6,551 bases of DNA, from positions 1 through 6,551 of the forward strand of contig JAEYON010000007.1 in assembly GCA_023411645.1 (NCBI GenBank), read 5' to 3'. Position numbers and translations under genes: made by a program. Below are positions 1 through 4,713 of the stretch, one piece after another; within the stretch, counting starts at the first letter, position 1, and each line of letters starts with the position of its first letter. The stretch is from Bacillota bacterium. GTDB taxonomy: Bacteria; Bacillota; Clostridia; Acetivibrionales; DTU013. The notes under the pieces were generated by a model. That model saw only the letters and a program-made list of their open reading frames with translations, was not told where the DNA came from and made no database searches.

Positions 1-292
1 ACGTTGGGTCATAACGCGACGGATCGCCGATTGTGTAGTAGTGGACGACGCGGCTTCTGCATGGCGTCTTTTCTGCCGACAAATCAACAAAGTTTTGCCA
101 GATATCTTCTCCACAGGTGACACTACCATCCTCTATAACGACATAGCAGTCACGCTTTGCATCCTCTAAAGAATAATTATCAGCGACATCCTTTAGGTCC
201 TTCCATTCATTAGGCGCTTTTGCTTTGCCGCAGCCAGACATATAAAGAACAAGTATCGTTGCCGCAAAACAAACACAAAGGATTCTTTTCAT
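1..292 (-). CDS. Small DUF4362-like lipoprotein, 3' end cut by window edge
   Basis: The first 97 codons of this gene are present, and the frame stays open to the left edge. It starts at ATG 292, with a strong GGAGGGGG ribosome site at 300-307, seven bases upstream. Residues 1-20 form a lipoprotein signal peptide: Lys-Arg, then a hydrophobic core, then the lipobox M-S-G-C with lipidated Cys21. The mature part has the pattern YSLEDAKRD..VVIEDG.VT (41-59), then IWQNF (64-68), then VVHYYTIGDPSRYDP (82-96). From memory this resembles small secreted DUF4362-type proteins of Firmicutes, whose function is unknown. It lies 20 bases after the M56 protease gene and is very probably in the same operon. 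The protein would be anchored on the outer face of the membrane, where it could act with the protease. Cys49, Cys60 and Cys78 lie in the mature part. The lipoprotein call is firm; the family call is moderate. Confidence 0.85.
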   Translation of the reverse strand, partial: MKRILCVCFAATILVLYMSGCGKAKAPNEWKDLKDVADNYSLEDAKRDCYVVIEDGSVTCGEDIWQNFVDLSAEKTPCRSRVVHYYTIGDPSRYDPT

Positions 293-299
293 TCCGACG

Positions 300-307
300 C
301 CCCCTCC
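300..307 (-). promoter_or_regulatory. Ribosome binding site of the lipoprotein gene
   Basis: GGAGGGGG lies in the 20-base gap between the protease stop (TAG, 313-315) and the lipoprotein ATG (290-292), with seven bases of spacing. It fixes the start of a gene that is otherwise easy to miss because it runs off the window. Confidence 0.8.
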
Positions 308-312
308 ATACA

Positions 313-1230
313 CTAAGAAGCATTTGTCAAAAGCACATACCCAACCGCAATGGCAAACACTGTGAAGCTTATAATCGAAATGATTGACAGCTTCTTATAA
401 GACAGAATGTGATCGATGCGCACCCGAATTTTTGCTCCGCCGAATGCCGAAGCAAAAACATTTCTGCCTTCGGCACAATCAACAAGTGCTGTTGCATATG
501 ATTTTTTCTCTTCTTCACCACAGTCCGCCAATACTCGCTCATCACAGGCAAGCTCGGTTTCCTCTAAAAACTTCTTAAGGAATAACCAAACAAACGGATT
601 GAACCAATGGACAGCAGCCGAAATAACAGCAATAATACGCCATAAATTGTCCCTACGATGAATGTGAGCCGATTCATGTCCCAGAATGTAGTGCAGATCT
701 CGCAGCTCATATCCTCTTGGAACAAAGACCTTCGGACGAAAAACACCATATATTGCAGGTGATGTTATTCTGTCTGAGGCATAAATATTATCTCGTAAAA
801 GGCTGGCATCTTTTAACTCAGATTTTAATAAAACATATAGTATTACTGAAGCAATCAAAAGAATAGCAGTAACAATAATCCAGACGGTAGAGGCAATACT
901 GAATAAACTATCAAGCAGATTTGCTTTATACGTAATCGGATAGTAATTACCTGCAGCCATAATATGGTTTGTAAATGTAAAATCTAAGGTGCCATCATAT
1001 ACGACTACAGTCTTTGTAGTAAACTTTGAAATCAGTGTCATCAAGCTGTATTTGCTTGACATTCCGACAGGAATCCACATTCTAAGAAAAGGAATTGCCC
1101 ACAATATATGAGCCAGGCGTCGCGGAAGCTTTTTAATCTTCCCTAAAATTAAAATGATGATACCAACAATAGATGCAGATATGCTCATATTAAAAAGCCA
1201 ATAAAATGCTTCGGAAAGCAATACTGTCAC
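313..1230 (-). CDS. M56 family (BlaR1/MecR1-type) membrane metallopeptidase, no sensor domain
   Basis: A polytopic membrane zinc protease of the M56/BlaR1 family, about 305 residues. Hydrophobic spans lie near 12-30, 37-55, 114-136, 195-218 and 281-301. The catalytic core has SPAIYGVFRPKVFVP (157-171), the zinc motif HESAH (185-189), HWFNPFVW (208-215) and ETELACDE (224-231), which supplies the third zinc ligand. In BlaR1 and MecR1 this cytosolic protease domain inactivates the BlaI/MecI repressor after ligand binding outside. Here the chain ends just after the last membrane span, so the roughly 250-residue penicillin-binding sensor is absent and beta-lactam sensing is unlikely. The GTG at 1230 overlaps the repressor stop by four bases. 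However, AGGTGA at 1227-1232 is better placed for a TTG start at 1221 (302 residues). It is translationally coupled to the upstream BlaI-type gene and is followed by a lipoprotein gene. Family assignment is very secure; the signal is unknown. Confidence 0.95.
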   Translation of the reverse strand: MTVLLSEAFYWLFNMSISASIVGIIILILGKIKKLPRRLAHILWAIPFLRMWIPVGMSSKYSLMTLISKFTTKTVVVYDGTLDFTFTNHIMAAGNYYPITYKANLLDSLFSIASTVWIIVTAILLIASVILYVLLKSELKDASLLRDNIYASDRITSPAIYGVFRPKVFVPRGYELRDLHYILGHESAHIHRRDNLWRIIAVISAAVHWFNPFVWLFLKKFLEETELACDERVLADCGEEEKKSYATALVDCAEGRNVFASAFGGAKIRVRIDHILSYKKLSIISIISFTVFAIAVGYVLLTNAS

Positions 1231-1232
1231 CT
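1227..1232 (-). promoter_or_regulatory. Shine-Dalgarno site suggesting a TTG start for the M56 gene
   Basis: AGGTGA lies across the end of the repressor gene, including its TGA stop. It overlaps the GTG at 1230, so it cannot serve that codon. It sits five bases before the in-frame TTG at 1221-1219, so TTG is a likely true start and the protease would be three residues shorter at its N-terminus. Confidence 0.5.
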
Positions 1233-1580
1233 CTTTTCAATCATCTTACGCAACTCATCCAGATCAGCGGATGAGAGTTTTTCATCCTCGAGTAAAGCAG
1301 AGAAAAGTGCCTTTTGGGAACCACCGAAAAGCTTATCGACAAGGCTTTGGGCTTCGGTCTTGCAGACCTCCTCACGGGAAATCAGTGAGGAACAGATAAA
1401 TCCCGGTTCTTCTCTTTTTATGTATCCCTTGCTTTCAAGCTTTTTAATAACTGTGTATGTGGTGTTTTTGTTCCAACCGATTTGATCCAAAGCAATCAGA
1501 CTTATCTGCTTGGCACTGATTGGGCCATTTTCCCAAATGATTTCCATAACTTTAAATTCACTGTCAAACAGTTTTTGCAT
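1227..1580 (-). CDS. BlaI/MecI-family transcriptional repressor
   Basis: A 117-residue winged-helix repressor of the BlaI/MecI/CopY family, normal for the family. Residues 7-65 form the DNA-binding domain: SEFKVMEIIWENGPISAKQI, then the recognition-helix signature W36NKNTTYTVIKKLESKGYI. The C-terminal helices (about 68-117) are the dimerisation and cleavage region. Aligned by eye with Staphylococcus aureus BlaI, the known scissile Asn-Phe bond falls near Ala95-Leu96 here. I chose ATG 1580 because GGAGGT (1592-1597) lies upstream of it and six residues before the conserved Ser-Glu is typical. The in-frame GTG at 1598 sits on that ribosome site, but it has a weak AGGA of its own and would add six residues. 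The stop overlaps the GTG of the M56 protease gene, its expected anti-repressor. Twin dyads over the promoter imply autoregulation. The regulon beyond this operon is unknown. Confidence 0.93.
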   Translation of the reverse strand: MQKLFDSEFKVMEIIWENGPISAKQISLIALDQIGWNKNTTYTVIKKLESKGYIKREEPGFICSSLISREEVCKTEAQSLVDKLFGGSQKALFSALLEDEKLSSADLDELRKMIEKR

Positions 1581-1600
1581 TCCAACCTGTACCTCCACAA

Positions 1601-1634
1601 GACTATTCCTATAGTCTATACTATCTCAATAGTC
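1601..1634. promoter_or_regulatory. Twin dyad operator, probable BlaI-type repressor binding sites
   Basis: Two copies of a 16-bp inverted repeat stand side by side. GACTATTCCTATAGTC at 1601-1616 has perfect six-base arms, and TACTATCTCAATAGTC at 1619-1634 differs from perfect symmetry at one outer base. Their centres are 18 bp apart. A third dyad, ATAGT-CTAT-ACTAT (1611-1624), is formed between them. The block covers the -10 box, the start-site region and much of the promoter spacer of the BlaI-type gene, which is where an autoregulated repressor would bind. BlaI and MecI use short interrupted dyads of similar size. Binding by this repressor is inferred. Confidence 0.75.
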
Positions 1635-1646
1635 TGGCGTTGTCAA
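1618..1646 (-). promoter_or_regulatory. Sigma-A-type promoter of the BlaI-M56-lipoprotein operon
   Basis: On the minus strand there is a perfect -35 box TTGACA (1641-1646), a 17-base spacer, and -10 box TAGTAT (1618-1623, four of six consensus bases). Transcription should start near 1611, giving a leader of about 30 bases to ATG 1580. The twin dyad operator overlaps the spacer and the -10 box, so bound repressor would block polymerase. Confidence 0.75.
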
Positions 1647-1672
1647 TAATGATTACGGAAATATCCGATAAA

Positions 1673-1720
1673 ATCACAAAAAGCAGTGGATCAGTTCAAA
1701 TGCATAATCCAACTGCTTTT
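1673..1720 (-). terminator. Rho-independent terminator of the ABC exporter operon
   Basis: Read on the minus strand, the arm at 1720-1707 pairs with 1691-1679 (AAAAGCAGT then GGAT, with one bulged base) around a 15-base loop. It is followed by a T-rich run, TTTTTGTGATTTT. It lies about 65 bases after the stop of the second permease and before the promoter of the BlaI-type gene. It therefore separates two transcription units. Confidence 0.7.
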
Positions 1721-1784
1721 GATTACTTAGAAATTGTCCCGTTATACATCATATTTAATAGTGCTTATACCTATTCTTTTAAAC

Positions 1785-2561
1785 TTATGAGCCTGTTGAT
1801 TTATACCTTCTCAGACCGAACTTGAAGAAACAATGACATGGTATCATAAAAGCAAATCCAACCAGCGGCAGGAAAATCAGTGCAATGTTATCTGACCTTC
1901 CTATAAGGTAAAGTAAGGGATAATATTGAAATAATGCAATTGGAATTACATAGGTAAAGAATTTCAAAATCCCTTCGCCGTATATGGAAAGTGGATACTT
2001 TCCAAATTCACGACTGCCATCTGTAAAGATATTCATGAATTCCAGGCCTTCGATTGTAAAAAAACTAATACCGGCATAAACCAAAAACAACGCCGAAAAA
2101 ACAGCCATTCCACCGATAAGCATTAGAATGACAGTTGCAACCTTATCAAATGTCCAGATAATTTCGCTTGCCGGAATGGCATAAGCAAGCATCAATATTG
2201 ACTGAATCAATCTGCCGACACGGGAAAAATCAATGTTTGATGTCAGCACTTGAAATATCTCGTTACGGGGCCTTACCAAAATTCTATCCAGGTTTCCGCT
2301 TTGAATCAGTCTGGGGAATACATCAAATCCTCTGACAAAACACTCTGTGATAGAAAATGCCATTAGCACAACGGAAAAGCAAATCAATATTTCAGAGAAT
2401 TCAAAGCCATTTACAGAGCTAAAGCGAAAAAACATAAAATACACTCCGAGGAAAGCAGTGAATGAGACCAGGAATTGTCCAAGCGCGGTCATGATGAACG
2501 ATGCCTTATACTGCATCTGAGATTTTAAAAGCATACCTACATATTTAAAATACAGCTTCAT
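1785..2561 (-). CDS. ABC-2 type exporter permease, COG3694-like
   Basis: A 258-residue integral membrane protein with about six hydrophobic spans (near 24-46, 55-73, 118-136, 139-166, 200-220 and 225-245). It matches my knowledge of the COG3694 (ABC2_membrane_6) permeases. Features include an N-terminal amphipathic segment, IQSGNLDRILVRPRNEIFQVL (86-106) with its SGxxDxxLxRP loop, REFGKYPLSIY (184-194), and the C-terminal GLRRYKSTGS. This family forms a heterodimeric channel with a COG4587 partner and a COG4586 ATPase; the substrate is unassigned. The ATG is preceded by a perfect AAGGAGGT six bases upstream, lying inside the last codons of the partner gene. The intergenic gap is three bases. 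It is the last gene of the operon and is followed by a terminator. Confidence 0.9.
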   Translation of the reverse strand: MKLYFKYVGMLLKSQMQYKASFIMTALGQFLVSFTAFLGVYFMFFRFSSVNGFEFSEILICFSVVLMAFSITECFVRGFDVFPRLIQSGNLDRILVRPRNEIFQVLTSNIDFSRVGRLIQSILMLAYAIPASEIIWTFDKVATVILMLIGGMAVFSALFLVYAGISFFTIEGLEFMNIFTDGSREFGKYPLSIYGEGILKFFTYVIPIALFQYYPLLYLIGRSDNIALIFLPLVGFAFMIPCHCFFKFGLRRYKSTGS

Positions 2562-2564
2562 CTC

Positions 2565-3368
2565 TCAACCTCCTTGCACAATTACTTTTTTCAATGCTCG
2601 TCTCATAAGTATGCGGCCAATAGCCAACAGTACCACAAGCCAGATGAGCTGAAACACAATACTCTGAACAGCTTCAGCACCACTTATATGACCTGTGTAG
2701 ATCAGAAAAGGAGTATTCTGCATGGAAGCAAACGGCAACGCGTACATGATTGGCTGTAAAGCCTCCGGGAAGAACGGAATGGGAATGATTGCTCCTGCAA
2801 AAAATTCTGTAACGGATGTTGCAAGTATTCTTATTCCAATCGAAGATATAGTATAGAAAGCTGAAATATATATCAGCATTGAAAACGATATCATAACTAA
2901 AAATCCAAGAATAACCGAAGTAAAGAACAATATCCAGGATAACCAATCAGGAGGTAGCGATATATTGAAAGGTGCAGGTAGAAAAGCTGCAAACACCAAA
3001 ATCGGGGCACAACGAAGCACAGTTCTGGAAAGTCTAATAGCCATGTTTTTTGTGAACCACATGAAGTATATATTACAGGGACGGCACAATTCATAGGCGA
3101 TGTTACCAGATGTGATGCTATCAAATATTTCGCCATCGAAAAACCACGCCATAAACATTGCAAGAAAGGCTTGCTGCATCCATATATAGCTGGACAGCTC
3201 AGAAAACATCATAGGAAAACTATTTTCACCGCTCTGATAAAATGCCCAAAACATAAGAATTGTCATGCCGCCCCAGGCAAATTGAGTAGCAATGCCAGCC
3301 CAGGCGGCTGCTCGATATTGAAGCCCCGCAATGAATCTGATTCTAAAAAATGATAAGTACATTTTCAT
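2565..3368 (-). CDS. ABC-2 type exporter permease, COG4587-like
   Basis: A 267-residue membrane protein with about six spans (roughly 24-44, 62-78, 115-133, 144-170, 174-200 and 237-253). Recognisable family features are the N-terminal YLSFFRIRFIAGLQYRAAA, the cytosolic loop SGNIAYELCRP (87-97), RLSRTVLRCAPI (112-123) and FFAGAIIPIPFFP (189-201). The SGNIAYELCRP loop mirrors SGNLDRILVRP of the second permease, which supports a paralogous heterodimer. Its ATG overlaps the ATPase stop by four bases (ATGA), so translation is coupled; a weak AAGGAA lies upstream. It would form the transmembrane pathway with the downstream permease, powered by the upstream ATPase. The transported molecule cannot be read from the sequence. 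Confidence 0.9.
   Translation of the reverse strand: MKMYLSFFRIRFIAGLQYRAAAWAGIATQFAWGGMTILMFWAFYQSGENSFPMMFSELSSYIWMQQAFLAMFMAWFFDGEIFDSITSGNIAYELCRPCNIYFMWFTKNMAIRLSRTVLRCAPILVFAAFLPAPFNISLPPDWLSWILFFTSVILGFLVMISFSMLIYISAFYTISSIGIRILATSVTEFFAGAIIPIPFFPEALQPIMYALPFASMQNTPFLIYTGHISGAEAVQSIVFQLIWLVVLLAIGRILMRRALKKVIVQGG
2568..2575 (-). promoter_or_regulatory. Strong ribosome binding site of the second permease
   Basis: AAGGAGGT, a full anti-16S match, lies over the last codons of the first permease, six bases before the ATG at 2561. It supports that start and suggests efficient independent initiation within the operon. Confidence 0.75.
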
Positions 3369-4339
3369 ATCTCAAATTCCTTATACAGAGAAACAACCAT
3401 TTCGTCAACGGTTTCTCCTGATATGTATATATCTTTTACCTCTGTCTTTGATGAGATATAGGAAATAGCTTGTGATACTGTTAAAAACGCCGTATTTATA
3501 ACAATTTCGGCATGACCTCCCATATCATTGGTAACAGTCATGTGTTCGGAAACAGGAAGATTTTCACCGATATAATCCACTGTCAGAATTTTGTGGGTAG
3601 AGTTGCGCGTTCTTAACTCAGACAAAGAACCATCGAGCAAAATCCGTCCTTTACCAATCAGCAGAATTCTCTCTGTTAGAGCTTCAATGTCCTGCATATC
3701 GTGAGTGGTTAAAATTACCGTTGTTTTGTTTTCTCGGTTTATGGCTTTGATGAAATCTCTGACAGCAATTTTTGAGACAGCATCCAGACCGATTGTAGGC
3801 TCGTCCAGAAAAAGAATCTTCGGTCGATGCAGCAATGATGCTGCAATTTCACATCTCATTCTCTGCCCAAGCGAGAGCTGCCTGGCAGGGGTCCTTACAA
3901 TCTCGCTTATATTCAAAAGCTCAATTAACTGTGATAATGTCTTTCTGTACGCAGCATCTGTGACTTTATAGATATCTCGAATCAACTCAAAGCTGTCGAT
4001 AACAGGCACATCCCACCAGAGCTGCGATCGCTGGCCGAAAACTACACCGATATCCTTCACATGAGAAATTCTATCCTTCCAAGGAGTGCGCCCGTTTATA
4101 ATACATTCACCGCTATCAGGAGTCAGAATACCACTCATGATTTTGATTGTGCTGCTTTTACCGGCTCCATTTGGACCGATATAGCCGACCATCTCACCAT
4201 CGCCTATCATAAACGATACATTTTGCAACGCATGTATATAAGTGTACTCTTTGTGAAACAAAGCCTTGACCGCTTCTGAAAAACCAGCGTTACGCTTTGC
4301 GACTTTAAAGGTTTTGTTTACATTCTTCAATTCAATCAT
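3365..4339 (-). CDS. ABC transporter ATP-binding protein, COG4586-like
   Basis: A 324-residue cytosolic ATPase that energises the two permeases downstream. All motifs are intact: Walker A GPNGAGKSS (55-63), Q-loop Gln103 in GQRSQLWWDVP, signature LSLGQRMRCE (155-164), Walker B ILFLDEP (175-181) and H-loop His213 in TTHD. The GQRxQLWWD Q-loop and the LSLGQRMRCE signature are typical of the COG4586 group, which pairs with COG4587 and COG3694 permeases. The roughly 30-residue insert before the first core strands (about 12-36) is also usual in this group. After residue 240 there is an extra C-terminal domain of about 85 residues, probably regulatory. The ATG has an AGGAGAGG ribosome site eight bases upstream. 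The start overlaps the stop of a possible leader ORF, and the stop overlaps the permease start. It is probably an exporter; its substrate is unknown. Confidence 0.95.
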   Translation of the reverse strand: MIELKNVNKTFKVAKRNAGFSEAVKALFHKEYTYIHALQNVSFMIGDGEMVGYIGPNGAGKSSTIKIMSGILTPDSGECIINGRTPWKDRISHVKDIGVVFGQRSQLWWDVPVIDSFELIRDIYKVTDAAYRKTLSQLIELLNISEIVRTPARQLSLGQRMRCEIAASLLHRPKILFLDEPTIGLDAVSKIAVRDFIKAINRENKTTVILTTHDMQDIEALTERILLIGKGRILLDGSLSELRTRNSTHKILTVDYIGENLPVSEHMTVTNDMGGHAEIVINTAFLTVSQAISYISSKTEVKDIYISGETVDEMVVSLYKEFEI

Positions 4340-4473
4340 CTCTCATGCCTCTCCTGCTTCGAAGCCGAATGATCCATTACGGACACACTGTGAGTGTTTG
4401 AACCCGCCACCGTGAAATTATTTTTTTGAGAATAAGGAATCTGAATAGTCATGAGATTTGTAAACATATCCAT
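4336..4473 (-). CDS. Possible 45-residue leader ORF before the ABC operon
   Basis: An open frame of 45 codons runs from ATG 4473 to a TGA that overlaps the ATPase ATG by four bases (ATGA). The peptide is polar and Ser/Asn/His-rich, ends in KQERHER, and has no signal peptide, membrane span or family motif I recognise. It starts about 20 bases after the predicted transcription start. Points for it are the exact stop/start overlap and position in the operon leader. Points against are the lack of a good Shine-Dalgarno site before any of its early ATGs (4473, 4467, 4452) and the presence of a good ribosome site serving the ATPase alone. It may be a translated leader, a decayed gene end or chance. 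Confidence 0.25.
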   Translation of the reverse strand: MDMFTNLMTIQIPYSQKNNFTVAGSNTHSVSVMDHSASKQERHER

Positions 4474-4498
4474 TTGTGGAATGGCAAGTCCCTGCTCT

Positions 4499-4526
4499 AG
4501 TGTAACATGGTATATTTAAAAAGCAA
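4499..4526 (-). promoter_or_regulatory. Probable extended -10 promoter of the ABC exporter operon
   Basis: The minus strand has TTGCTT (4521-4526), a 16-base spacer and TACACT (4499-4504). A TGT immediately before the -10 box makes an extended -10 (TGnTACACT). It lies just after the glycosidase terminator, in an AT-rich stretch, and would start transcription near 4492. That gives a leader of about 150 bases before the ATPase. A small dyad, CCATT-TGTGG-AATGG (4470-4484), sits just after the predicted start site and could be an operator. Confidence 0.5.
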
Positions 4527-4551
4527 ATAGGAAAAAGAAAATACAACCCGG

Positions 4552-4601
4552 AAAAATAAAAAAGGCCCTGTGACAAATCGAGTTGACTCATCACAAGGTC
4601 T
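4552..4601 (-). terminator. Rho-independent terminator downstream of the GH127 gene
   Basis: On the minus strand, AGACCTTGTGA (4601-4591) pairs with TCACAGGGCCT (4573-4563) with one mismatch and one G-U pair. The T-rich run TTTTTTATTTTT follows directly. The loop holds a second small hairpin (GAGT-CA-ACTC). It lies about 110 bases after the glycosidase stop and upstream of the ABC operon promoter, so the two units are transcribed separately. Confidence 0.8.
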
Positions 4602-4627
4602 TAATCTTCATTTATTCATTTCGTCTC

Positions 4628-4671
4628 AGGGCAAATCATTTTGCCCTTTTCAGGGAAAGTGGGTTTGCCCT
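4628..4671. repeat. Inverted and direct AGGGCAAA/TTTGCCCT repeat cluster
   Basis: AGGGCAAA (4628-4635) is followed by TTTGCCCT at 4640-4647 and again at 4664-4671. The first pair makes a perfect eight-base stem with a four-base loop. The outer copy can pair with the same left arm, so two mutually exclusive hairpins are possible. Neither is followed by a T-run on the minus strand, so this is not an obvious terminator for the glycosidase gene. It lies between the gene's stop and the real terminator and may be an mRNA 3' stabilising structure or a copy of an intergenic repeat. Confidence 0.6.
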
Positions 4672-4713
4672 AAAGCATGGAGATATGATCTTGCGCGGGA
4701 TTGCCGTCATTCC

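Noticed and set aside
313..1230. Classical beta-lactam sensor-transducer (full BlaR1)
   Set aside because: The chain ends after the last membrane span, so there is no penicillin-binding domain, and no beta-lactamase gene is nearby.
1640..1825. 61-codon plus-strand frame in the gap between the ABC operon and the BlaI-type gene
   Set aside because: It overlaps the end of the permease gene and contains the terminator hairpin; it has no ribosome site or recognisable protein features.
2674..3163. Two frames of 88-90 codons on the minus strand within the first permease gene
   Set aside because: They are shadows of the intact COG4587-like permease; the real frame has the conserved SGNIAYELCRP loop and coupled start and stop.
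4443..4450. GACTATTC (minus strand) in the ABC operon leader, matching half of the BlaI-type operator
   Set aside because: The second half of the dyad is absent, so this is probably a chance half-site and does not place the exporter in the same regulon.
4636..4710. 24-codon minus-strand frame just after the glycosidase stop
   Set aside because: It is very short, has no ribosome site and ends inside the hairpin repeat; it is more likely part of an intergenic repeat than a gene.
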